Shown: in pieces, positions 25,940-36,602 of the stretch
Position numbering within the stretch: position 1 is the first letter of the stretch
Layout: the number at the start of each line of letters is the position of its first letter
Origin: Sphagnum compactum
Lineage: Eukaryota; Bryophyta; Sphagnopsida; Sphagnales
Assembly (NCBI GenBank): GCA_965153455.1
Contig: OZ234499.1
Location: 7,078,515-7,142,514 of the forward strand
Direction: 5' to 3'
DNA: 64,000 bases
Notes under the pieces: generated by a model
The model's input: the letters and a program-made list of their open reading frames with translations, nothing else
What the model was told of the DNA's origin: nothing
The model's database searches: none
Program-made: the position numbers and the translations under genes

Positions 25940-26953
25940 AATGGCTCCAGTTCCACCCATAGATGTGCCTGTTGCTCTTGCAGCTAAGGTATGATGACTC
26001 TCACTGCTCTCACCCTTATTTTTCTTCATTGAATTTTGGCTGCATTGTTGGTAAATGATCATTTCACCCTTATGTTGTTGCATAGATAGTTTGGGCATTT
26101 TGTGCAGGATGAGGACTGAGAAGGGGGGCTCTTCTGGGATTCAGGGCCCCGCACAAGCCAGGAACCAAGCACCAGACCTGAATTCTCAGTACAGCCTGCC
26201 CTGTTTGAGGTCCTTAGTCCTTACCTGGTGTAAAGAACCATTAGAATTTTGCTTTTGTAAATGGGATGTATAAGGTGCCATCCTCTCTTGAGCCAGAAAT
26301 TTTATTGAGGGTAAGATGCCCTCCACATACACTCAAAAAATTCTACCAGTTCTTTATGTTGTGCAGTATCATGCATTTTGCATTTGATTCTTGTATGAAG
26401 AACTCTTGAACTTTGTTGTGTGGACCTCCCCTCCTCCTCCAAAATCTGGTATCCCTGGCAGGTAGTCCCTCTGAGTTATTTCTCTCGCTTGAACCCTGCC
26501 ACCTTTTGTTCTTATTTGTTTGCAGCTGAACCAGAATTGACGAATTGATGGATGATGATGATGTATAAGGTGTATCAATCATGAACTCGGGGTACTGAAA
26601 TACTTTTACTATTCTCAAAGTGGACTGAAAGGCAACATTGGTCAAGAGTGCCAATCTCTTCAGCAGTGCTTACAGAGTCTTGACAAACCGTCATCTGCAA
26701 TCAAACAGTAGGAATCATGTAGGATCTGCCGAAATTCATGGATTGTGGTTTGCTTAGGGATTTTTGGATACAACTTTCAAGGTTATTCGATGCTGTTTTG
26801 TCCTGCAGCACATCATGTCTCCAAGATGCATGCACTGCAAGATACCACAATTGAGCTTGAGTTAGTAAGCAGTTTGGTTGTGGACAATTCTGATATGGGC
26901 AGCATTTCAATCATGCATGCACAGGGAAGGATAGACATATTACTTGCAAGGTG
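25940..26953 (+). other. unresolved coding-like fragments, possible gene or gene remnant
   Basis: An ATG at 25940 opens MAPVPPIDVPVALAAK and reaches a donor AAG/GTATGA at 25987. A further exon-like block runs from a CTGCAG acceptor (about 26808) to GCAAG/GTGATG (26953) and encodes an open frame containing ALQDTTIELELVSSLVVDN. The phases of the two blocks do not match directly, so a middle exon is missing or the gene is decayed. A candidate middle block begins after GTGCAG at about 26107. I do not recognise the family. Confidence 0.25.
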
Positions 26954-27042
26954 ATGAGGAGGAGGTGATGAAAGTGCTAACTCAATGTGAGTCTTCCACC
27001 ATTGGAATCTACACAAACACCTCTCTAGGTTCATATATGAGA

Positions 27043-27573
27043 TTTTTAAGTTGTAGGGATGTAGGGTTATATGCTTGCGTTTTAGGGTTTTAGGGTTAAG
27101 GTTTTAAGGATGGGTTTTCAAGGTTAAGGTTTTAGGGTTTGATTTATAAGAACGTATAAATGAATTTTAGGGTTAAGATTAAAATTAAAGAGCATGGATT
27201 AAGGTTAGTGATGAAATTATTTTGAGAAATGTAGTTTTAGAATTAATCTTTGTGTGTTTATAGAATGACGAAGTTAAAAAGTCAGCCCCAAAGGAATGGG
27301 TTTAAAGCATAGGCTAGGCTAGGTATAAGGTACAAGAATTTAAAATGTAAACAAAGATTTTCATGAAGACTATATAAGGAACGGCTCCTCCCAAAGATTA
27401 AGGTTGGGCATTTTTTGGGCTTAAAGTTAAAGTTTTGCCATTTTTTGTTTTATTTTAAATCCTAAGGTTTAGGTCTGGTTTTTAAGGTCGAAGGTTAAGG
27501 TTTATCTAATTTCTGGTGTGTTTTAGGTTTAAGGTTAAGGATGAAACTTAATTTGGCTTTGCATCATAACAAG
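27043..27573 (+). repeat. degenerate TTTAGGG-like tract at the intron position of a Harbinger relic
   Basis: Runs such as TTTTAGGGTTTTAGGGTTAA and GTTTAGGTTTAAGGTTAAGG extend over about 0.5 kb, G-rich on the plus strand. It ends where transposase homology starts (about 27574). The block before it (about 26997-27042) weakly resembles the 3' end of exon 1 of the other Harbinger relic, so the tract probably fills the same intron. Orientation relative to the transposase coding strand is the same in both relics. Confidence 0.7.
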
Positions 27574-28200
27574 GGAGATTCCAATTATATCAAGCATGTC
27601 ATCAAAGTTGATGCTTGAGCAACACCTTCTTAACTTTATTTTGTGCATGAAGCATGACAATGTGACCATGTTTGATTCTTTCATGCAAAATTTGTTCAAA
27701 TTCACTTCGTGTGATGATGCATTATTCATTGCATCATGCATTAACCATGCACTTGTGGATGAAATATATTGTTTCACACTCAAGGATAAAGTTACCTTGA
27801 ATATGTAGTTGTTTTTGTAGTTGTATTTCATTAGATTCATAAATGAAACCTTGATCAGTATCTAGAAAGCTTGAAAAAACAACTTGCATGTGGGATGTGA
27901 TTTAATGGCAAGAAGAAAATCTATGCAATGAAAAACACAAATCGTTTTGGATCACGATGGATTGTTCATTTACATGAACATCAACTACCTTGGTTTTTAC
28001 TATGATTTGGGCATCCTACAACAGTAGTGCATCTATAAAAACCAATGTTTTGAACACATTTTGGGAAATCCAAGGTACATGGGTGAATATTTGTTTATTA
28101 TGTGCAAGATAGGGATCGAGGGAACTTGTTGCAAATGCAAACTATGATCCAATGAAAATATTCAACAAGATGCATGCAAAGTTCAAAGTGTCATGTGTTA
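27574..28200 (+). pseudogene. PIF/Harbinger (HARBI1-like) transposase relic
   Basis: The frame from about 27596 reads SKLMLEQHLLNFILCMKHDN ... FIASCINHAL, closely parallel to the relic at 45.1 kb (about two thirds identical over this stretch). It stops at 27808. Further homology resumes in other frames at about 27930-28010 (IVLDHDGLFIYMNINY) and near 28160 (NKMHAKFKV). The region covers the pre-catalytic and central parts of the DDE domain but is broken by stops and frameshifts, and the terminal Glu segment is not visible. It cannot encode an active transposase. Terminal inverted repeats were not identified. Confidence 0.75.
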
Positions 28201-30399
28201 TCATATTTAGCCACTTACATCCATAGTTGCCAACAAAATAGAGTATGTAACAATAATCTTACTATATAAACATGCGCACACATAGAATGAAAATCCTACA
28301 CACTCCAACATGGAAAAATCCAGACCTCATTCAATCTCTAAATCAAATATTAACAAAACAATTAAAACACAAAACACATACACAATAGAAACAAACAAGA
28401 ATCTCAAGTACTTCACAAAAATGAGTTTCCTTGCTCCTTCAAGAAGACAATATCCTCAAGAACCAAAAAAACAAAACCCATTCACACTAAGGTTAGTACT
28501 CAAAACTTATTAATCCTCTAATTAAGTTTATACAAGAAAATATTCTTGACAAGAGTGCAAGTAGATTGGGGAATTTGAAGGGTTAAAAGAAAGTGAAAGC
28601 ATCTCATTAAAAGGTTTATTCAACAAAATTGAAACATTCACATTTGTTCTACCTTACAACTTTCTTCACTAATTTCCTTCAAAAAAAAAAAAAAACACAT
28701 GGACTTCACATTTGAGATTATTGGTGATAAAAATTTTCACCTAGCTATAAATGGCCAGCCTAAGGACTTTTAATTATAAATTCAAACTTGCATTAACTTT
28801 TAATTAAAACTATTATGTGATAACACCTAGATTTTTAACTATTATCAAGGTTGATAATTTTCACATTATTCTTCCTTTCATTGTTGATGTCCACCTTGTT
28901 AATTAAGAAAGCATCTTAAATGTCAAAGGTTATGGGGAAGTCAGATGCATTTTGTTGCCATATTTTTGGATTACATTTATAACATTTTAAACTTGGTCAT
29001 CACCTTCTTGTGTGCATTTTCTCTATTAGGAGCCACAAGCACCAATTTCATAAAATATTTAAATGAAGTGGATAATGTAATCAAGTTAACAAAACACAAC
29101 ATGATTGGTGATTCCAAAACAACATTTTTAAAATCATGATTTACACATCGTAAAAAGTAAATAAAAATTCTTTGGACCCAAAATATTGTTGCATTATATT
29201 ACTATATAAAGTTGTATTTAAAAGTTCATTCCAATATGTCATAAACAAAAATTTCAAAATTTCTTAGGAATCCATAAAACAACAAAAGGACTAGTTACAT
29301 ACACATTTTGTGCTTTTGCATCCCATATTTGTGTTATTATCATTTTTTATTTTGGGGTCTAACAAAACAATACATAATGAAAAGCTTATGCAAAATATAT
29401 ATAATATTCTAACAATACATTCATTTTAAAGCCATAAAACCTCCAAATCTATACAATGGTTATGTCAAAAGTGGCATTTAAAAAAGAAAAATACTTAAAC
29501 ACTTGGAGTTTGCAAAAGGTCACAAGTCCATACATGTATTCAAGTTAGTTGTAGGACCTAGCGCTTAAGGGAATTATAAATAAGAGTTGATGGGCATAGG
29601 TGCACCATCAATCAAACTTTAATGTTTTTTGTGGCGTGTCCATTTATAGCCTTCAAGCATTGCAACACTTGATCACACTACATTGTCACCTTATTTGACC
29701 CCACCTCCTTTGAATTTGTCATCTTTAGTCCTTTTAAGGTGTCACACAAGTAGTCTTCAAAATCTCCTCTGTAAAAGAAAAATTGGTAATCGATAAAAAT
29801 TTGTTTCCCCATAACAACAAAAATAAGTTGAGCAAATATGTTTTATTGATGTTGTAAACCACAAAATGCATGTTACATGAAATGGTGTTCAAGTGCGAAA
29901 ATTCAACAATCTACTTGGGCACCTTCTCTCTCATGGGTCCTTTGGTTTGTGCAAAACAATAAACTCAAATTGTTATGTCTTTTCCATGCCAATCTCCACC
30001 GCTTTTGTTATTGCCATGAATTTTTCCATCATTGCAAACATACACACAAAAATAATATTCACATTCAAACCTAATCACATGCATTGGCTTACCAAATGCT
30101 AGATTTTTTTAAAACAATATTTAAACTTTGTCAATTTGACATTAGATTCCACCAAAAAACCTTAGGAGCTAAATTAAAACAATCATTGGATTTCACCAAA
30201 ACAATCCACCAAAAGAATCATCATTGAATTGTGCCAAAAAAATCATAATATTTCATCAATATTGTTCATTGGATTATGCCCAAAAAATCACATTTTACCA
30301 CATGTCATGGACATTAGCATCACCATTGACATAATCACCAATCATTGTGGATGAATTTCATTCTTTTTTTATTCACAATAAATGGAGTTCCTCCACCAC

Positions 30400-30555
30400 T
30401 AATTTTGTAGTTAACTTACAATTTACTTATAGTTTATTTGTACTTAATTTACAATTAATTTGTTAATTTGTAGTTCACTTCTAATTGATTTGTAGTTAAT
30501 TTATAGCTCATTTTTAATACATTCTTAGTTAATTCATAATTCACAATTAGTTCCC
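30400..30555. repeat. short tandem repeat of TTGTAGTTAATTTA type
   Basis: Degenerate 14-18 bp units (for example AATTTGTAGTTAATTTATAG) are repeated about eight to ten times. Confidence 0.7.
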
Positions 30556-30629
30556 ACATGAATGGACGTGGGCCACACATGGGTGCACATGGATCACACA
30601 TGGGTGAACAGGAGTCACATGTAGGTTGA

Positions 30630-31130
30630 ATATTTTTTGAAAAGCTTCCTTGAGCTAGGTGCCCAATGAGTATGAATAGAAGTAGAATTTCACATTACTT
30701 TTAGTTTGTTCAACATTAGTTTTGGGTATGTATCTTTGTCACGATCTTGTTTTATTTTTGTTATGTTTTTATTATAAAATCCTTTTGCATTCACATTGTG
30801 CAGACATCATGTTTTTTTTTTAAATTTTAAATTCCATGACCTAAATTTAGAATTAGACATGCTTTTGTTCATGTGATTTGGAAACTTTTTGTTTAATTCT
30901 TTTTATACCCGTGACACTTATATTTTAAAACAAGGTTATTTGGATTGTGGGCATATGGAAATATTCATGAAAGTTTTTTTGAATTAGGTCCATAAATGGG
31001 TATCAATAAAAATAAGACCCCCATTACTTTTAATCTATTTAACATCAATTTAAAATATAATCTTGCACCATAACCTTGTTCATTTCATTTCATGTTCAAG
31101 TTTTCATATGTTATTGAAATAAATTTGGTT
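30630..31130. repeat. degenerate direct repeat, about 330-340 bp period
   Basis: The block containing AAGCTTCCTTGAGCTAGGT ... CATTACTTTTAGTTTGTTCA (from about 30640) recurs in diverged form as TTTTTTTGAATTAGGT ... CATTACTTTTAATCTATTTA (from about 30975). Confidence 0.5.
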
Positions 31131-31379
31131 TGAATTTTTGTTTTGCATATTTCATATTCATCTTCGATTTTCATTTTTTTGTTTGGAATTAAATTTAAGC
31201 TTGTTTTTGCCATAATTGTTTTGGTTTTTGGTGTATTTTGAAAATCCTTTTGTCTTTGTAATTTTCATGCCCATGACACTATAATAGGGTTACAAGGGCA
31301 TCTAAAGGTTGCACTATGATACAAACGTCATTTTAGAATTGCAAGCCCACAAAAAGACAAAGTTGATGGGGAAAAAATT

Positions 31380-31880
31380 AAACCATGAATTGCATCATTT
31401 TCATTACAAAACTAGATAAAGAAAAATGAAAATTATGAAAACCATCACTTGCAAATTGAATAATAACTAAATAAAGGTTCATACAAAATGTTAAAAGGGC
31501 ATGCACAACTCACCAAAGCTAAATTAAATTGGATTTGCAAAAAGAAAAGCATGAGGGCCATCACTTTAACCTATAAAACTCACAAAAATTGGCCAGACCA
31601 AAAAGAAAACCATGGGGACCTAAACCACCACTTATAGACCTAAAAAGAATTTGACGAAGTCAAAACCAAAGCACAAGGATGATCATTTACACCTTGGTTT
31701 AGGAGTTAGACAAAATTTAATCAAGAAAAAAAGGGCCATTACCATCCACAAACCTAAAGGGAATTAAATAAATTTTAATCAAAAGTATGAAGACTAGCAC
31801 CATGACCACCTTATAAATCTAAAAGGGCTTGAACATAACCTAATCAAAAGGGTAATAACCATCACCACTATTTACATCAC
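31380..31880. repeat. degenerate tandem repeat, about 85-90 bp
   Basis: Successive blocks share a pattern of CACCA-rich core, CTATAAA or AACCTAAA, then AATTNNAC and AACCAAAAG. Divergence is high, so copy number (about five) is approximate. Confidence 0.4.
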
Positions 31881-33109
31881 ATTGTTTTAAAAATTGGATA
31901 AAGCTTAATTAACATCATTAGAACTTGGTGAAAACACATTACAATGACCCCCTTTGGGGCACTTTTGGTCTAGTATTATTGTACATATAGTATAATTGTT
32001 CCAAGGCATGGTACATTTAATTTGGGTATCAATTTGGGTTTTTGGGCCCTATAACAATTATTTTTACAAAATTAATGTATGTCATATTATTTAAATAATA
32101 ATAATAATTTTCATTATCTATATTGAAGAATCCATGAATATATTTATAATATACATTGGTATAAAAGGCCACAATCTTCTTTTGATTGCACTAACTTTAG
32201 GGCTTCATTAATCATTAAAATAATCAATTTTAATGAAAATTTTAAAATGGCCCATTTAGCTATGTTTGTCATATTTTATGTGAATGTGATTTTTTGTCAA
32301 AATTTTAATTTATCACACATTTATCGCATCTTTGTTGAAAAAACTCATTTTTTTGAGATCAAAAATTTCAAATTAGTGACATGGTATCCAAACATGGTTC
32401 ATATTATGTGAAATGACATGGTTCAATATATCTTCAACTTTCATAATGATTAAAAATCATTTAAATTATTTTTGAAATATATTTATGTTTTTGAATACAC
32501 AGATATATTACATTCATTTTGACAAATGTACTCCAATCTACCATTTTATAAAATGAAATGACATATAATTTCTTTTTAAATATTTTGTTTAGGTTATATT
32601 TAACATAATATGCAAAAATATTGTGAAAATATTTTGAAAGTTTAAGGTGGGATACATTTAAACATACACACCCCTGGAAAGTAGTACAATGTCACACCCC
32701 AAAGGGAGTCACCATAGTGTGCTTTCACACAACCATCATCATTAACCACCTATTTGGACCCTCTAAAGATGTATTAAATAATATGTATAAAACCTCAAAT
32801 TGTAGTTGCTTGGAACCTTGTAGAAACATGATTTGAATACCCATTATTAGTTAGAGGCCCCAGGTCATAATTTAAACTTACTAGCACCATAGATGCATGT
32901 CACAAAGTTCAAATCACCTTTAATGGCTACCAAATAGGTTCCACAAGGCCTTAATTCCAAGTTGCATCTCTTCCTACGGCCCATTACTTCAACTTTCATA
33001 CATAATACTTAGAGTGGCAAAAAGGACATATAAGGCCTAGTTCTTTAGTTACAAACCCATTAGGACTTATTACAAAACTAAACAAAATAAAAGAAAGGTC
33101 ATAATGACC

Positions 33110-33560
33110 ATGGGGACCAATCACAATTGCCCATACAAGTAGGAAAAAACCAAAAGGAAGGCATGACCACAATCACCACAACCTACATTTGTTATCAAAA
33201 TTAAACAAACTAAAAATAAGAGCATGAACAAAAAAATCTAGACCTAAGGAGTTAACCAAATGTGGATGGGGCCAAAAAAATTGATGACAACTGTCACCAC
33301 CAACTACATTTGTTCACCAAAGCTAAATAGACCATAAACCTGAACATGAGGACTAAGATCTATACATACAAAGCTAACCAATGTGGGTGGGACAAAATAA
33401 ATTCATGATGACTATCACCACCACTTGCATTGTTGTGGAAAATTGGATTGATCAAAAAATGAACATGAAGACCTAGATTTAAACCTATCAAACTAATTAA
33501 AATGGATGGGGCAAAACAAATTCATGAAGATCACTACTGCTACCAAGTTGGACATAACCA
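33110..33560. repeat. degenerate tandem repeat, about 120 bp, about four units
   Basis: Units are marked by TCACCACnAnCTACATTTGTT (about 33170, 33295, 33415) followed by a CATGAnGACnTAGATCT-like segment and ATGTGGGTGGGGCnAAA. The family is probably related to the array at 31.4-31.9 kb. Confidence 0.55.
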
Positions 33561-34299
33561 TAATGTGCACAAATTTAGAATACCATGAGACCATCACAAC
33601 CACAAATCAAATGGGCATAAAAGGGGAGATCAAATATTGTCATGTACATAATTCAATTTCTTATACTTGGATTCATATTGCTTTAACAAATTAGCAACGC
33701 ACATGCAAAATTCTAAGCATTGGAATTCAAATCACATGTGCTCTTTAAGAAATCACTTTGAAAGTCCTTGTGTTAAAATTGTTTGGTAGTAAAAGTTATT
33801 ATCAATTTTCACAATGTAAAGTGCGTGCCATGTGATTTTACCACCCACAATGTTAAACCATGTTTTGTTTACTCAACGAAAATGCTACAACATTGATAGG
33901 TTTATAAGCATGTGTGGGTGAGAATTTGTTCAATGACCATGGCATTTATGAAAAAGGTAGTTAAAGGTTTCATAAAAGGCTTCATGGCCATGGTAAAATT
34001 TTGGGGTATAAGGCAAATCAAATTTTGCCACTCTTTGGAAGTTCATGTTGAAATTGTTTCAATGATTATGTAAGTCATGCACTAGCTAGGGTTTCAAGAA
34101 TCTCACAAATCTAATTGTGACAAAAAATGGAAACAATCATAATGAGAGGAGGAATGCTTCCTACAAGGTAAGGTCATCTACACAACAATCAGAGAAGATC
34201 TTTTCATCTTTCCAATCATTACCTAACACCATCAATTCTATCATTTTATGTCCATTCAAACCACATATTTGGCATGCATATGAAGATGTTTTTTATGGT

Positions 34300-34700
34300 T
34301 TTTGTGTGTTGCCTCTATAGTTGCCACTGTGGTCTGCTCTTTTTTCTTTTTACATGTCTCCACATTATGATTCGTCATCCCATAGTTTGTGCAATATTTG
34401 TCAGTCTTCCCTGTATTATTCTATGTTTTTGTTGGTTTACCTGTTTGGTACTTTGTGATATTGAAAGTGCACTCCTTGTTTCTACAGTAGTCATGCCTTC
34501 TTCACACAACATTGCCGCCTCCTTATGTTGTTGTAGTGTTGACCACTTCATCCCTGTAATCGTAATTCTAAGGTATGATTGCAAACTCGCTCTAAACACA
34601 GTAGTTAAAAAATTGTATGTGGTTGGTATTGTAAACCATGAACCAACTTGTAAATCCGCTCATAATAAACCTCCACCCTCTTAGTCTCCTCCTGCTTCAT
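34300..34700 (-). pseudogene. LTR-retrotransposon gag relic (Ty3/gypsy-like)
   Basis: Minus-strand homology to plant retrotransposon gag runs from about 34690 (EVYYERIYKLVHGLQ), through a frame change to FRASLQSYLRITITG, to a zinc-knuckle segment at about 34355 whose spacing matches CCHC. The second Cys position reads Tyr (CTNYGMTNHNVETC). At least two frame changes separate the blocks, and a stop interrupts the frame after the gag core. No LTR, reverse transcriptase or integrase segment was seen nearby, so only a fragment remains. Confidence 0.65.
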
Positions 34701-35340
34701 ATTCTTCAACTCCATTTACATTTACTCGTCATTCTGAATCTTTTGATGACGTTTACAAAATGACATCTCAAGTCTCAAAATTTTCAGACAGCTCCCAACT
34801 ACAATGAAGTTACAAATTGAACACAAAGTTTCCCTATTCCTAAAGAGTATCCAGAGAATTTCTCACATGGAAAGAGAAATCTAGCCAATCAGCTCCTCCT
34901 GTTGAAGTGTTCCTGATTTACACACACAGTTAGGAGGGCGAGTGAAAACCTTTTTATTGAAAGCTCTGTATCAGTTCTCTGGTGGTCTTATCCCTGAAGT
35001 CTTGAGTGTACAATGTCTTGAGGAGATTCATTCAATTGCTGTTGGCATTCCTCCTTCAAAAAGCCAGAATCTGTCATGTATCAGCAGGGACCTGAAACAC
35101 TTGTCTAGAAGCAAAATTGAAAACCGACTGTCTGATGCATGACAGGGAATGCTGGTTGGTAGCTGCTCTTCACTATGGATGCCTCCTTGAGACAAACAAC
35201 AGGTGCTCAAACTGTACCCTTACTTTTGTGTATGTACCACCCCCATGTAGCATTCTTTCAAGGATAAAGAAGCCCTGAACCAATACCCCAACCCTTTCAT
35301 TGACTATTTCACCAGAAAGCCAATGAAAATAATGGAGGGG
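34701..35340. other. spacer 3' of the CENH3 relic
   Basis: No recognised feature. A plus-strand frame at 34942-35142 (66 codons) has no known homology. The 3' UTR of the CENH3-like locus would lie here. Confidence 0.4.
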
Positions 35341-36502
35341 TCATGAAGTTCGCTCCATGACACCTTGAAGGCATCTTGCCAACTGCAAATCCTTTGGCAC
35401 TGCAACTCCACATGAAAAGGATAAGAAAACTTCAGTTTGAAGACACTTAAAGGTTCTTCAGTTTGAAGAAAAGCCTCTGGACTTTTTTCGAGATTTTGTT
35501 GGTGCATGCATACCTTTGCTAACCAGAAAGTGACGGGAAGATAGAGATTAGGGCCTCACTGATGGTGACACACTTGGCATGAATTGCATATAAGTTGGTG
35601 TCTCAAACAAATACACCATGTAGTCCTCTGTTGCCTGCAGGCTCCGAAAAGCAAATTTTGCTTTTAAGATCGACAGACAAGATGAAATCTGAAGCTGCAC
35701 ATTAGACATTGTTGTGAGGGAGTTTGTTGTCATGTATTCCAGTGTCTCTTTGAATTGAAGTAAGAAAGTAAGAGAGGTGGAAGCCACAAAACTAGCTACA
35801 CATATTAGCCCAGATAAAGCATACAATTTAGAAACTGAGCAATAGCACTGAAGGTGGCATTGCAGAACAGAGGAGTTACTCAGCAGTCCACCGCATTACC
35901 ACATCTGAGTATTGTGCTGTGATTTCCTTCACCTGCAGATTTCATTTTTTTCCCTTAACTTGCCCAACCATGAGAATTCGGTCCTGAATATCATGGGTTC
36001 AGGGTTTATGAGCAATCTGTTGCCAGGTGAACTTCTCAAAATACTGGGCATGTGCGAAGAAAATCGCCAATGGAACGTCTGAACGTCTGAGCAAAAATCC
36101 AATACGAAGGAAAAAAAAAGGAAAAACCAAGGAGTATGCATACCAAGCGTGCAAAAGGAAGCGTAGGAATAAGAGGTTAGCAGGTTTTCTGATAATGTCG
36201 AATTTCCTTCAAAGCTCTGGTCCCCGGCTTCCAACGGTGAGGTTTTCTAAGAGCTCTTCTGTTCCTAGTCTCTGCACTTCGACGAGAGAAACACAGCGTG
36301 AGTGCACACCTTGCCATCAAGATTTTCAAAACAAGCGGAGCTCTGTTATCATTTCCCCAAAAAAAAAAGGAATAAGAAGAAAAGCGGAGTTCGTGAGCAG
36401 TACCAGAGCAGCCGAAGTAACACAAGCGTGAAGAGAAGAAGGGGAAGAAGCTCCTCCTCCTCCTCTCCTCGACCTCCGAGGATTGCTCTTCGCTCTCGCC
36501 AT
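35341..36502 (-). pseudogene. centromeric histone H3 (CENH3-like), disrupted copy
   Basis: Minus-strand segments in order: the start at 36502 (MARAKSNPRRSRRGGGGASS, a histone-type N-terminal tail); exon 36271-36144 with RALRKPHRWKPGTRALKEIR (alpha-N helix) continuing to LIPTLPFARL before a GT donor; exon 35932-35880 with VKEITAQYSDVVMRWTA (alpha-1); a block from about 35642 to 35556 with ATEDYMVYLFE (alpha-2) then TNLYAIHAKCVTI; and exon 35399-35341 with MPKDLQLARCLQ (alpha-3) to TGA. The divergent loop-1 region, TAQYSDVVMRWTA and ATEDY point to CENH3 rather than canonical H3. Lesions: an in-frame TAA (36177-36179) just after HYQKTC in alpha-N; one base missing between LFE and TNL, shifting frame; and an unresolved start of alpha-2. 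The N-tail exon boundaries could not be closed. A pseudogene is the simplest reading; a sequencing or assembly error or a rare allele remains possible. Confidence 0.8.
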
Positions 36503-36517
36503 GTCCAGACACTACCA

Positions 36518-36525
36518 AAACCCTA
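36518..36525. promoter_or_regulatory. telobox AAACCCTA upstream of the CENH3-like start
   Basis: AAACCCTA lies 16 bp upstream of the ATG of the CENH3-like locus. Further CCCTAAA copies follow at about 36537, 36564 and 36581. Teloboxes are known plant promoter elements of cell-cycle and growth genes; function here is inferred only. Confidence 0.45.
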
Positions 36526-36602
36526 CAAATAAGAAGCCCTAAAGCTGAACCAACACTACCGGAACCCTAAAATACCAATACCCTAAAACTAAATCCAAAG
36601 TA

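Larger units (their letters stand above)
28201..34299. other. AT-rich spacer with decayed repeats, no gene recognised
   Basis: About 6 kb of AT-rich DNA without an intact gene. It has an A15 run at about 28681 and several degenerate tandem families listed separately. Short open frames here have no recognisable homology. Confidence 0.6.

Noticed and set aside
34274-34684. 136-codon plus-strand Cys/Leu-rich frame that looks like a membrane protein
   Set aside because: It is antisense to the gag relic, whose homology is on the minus strand.
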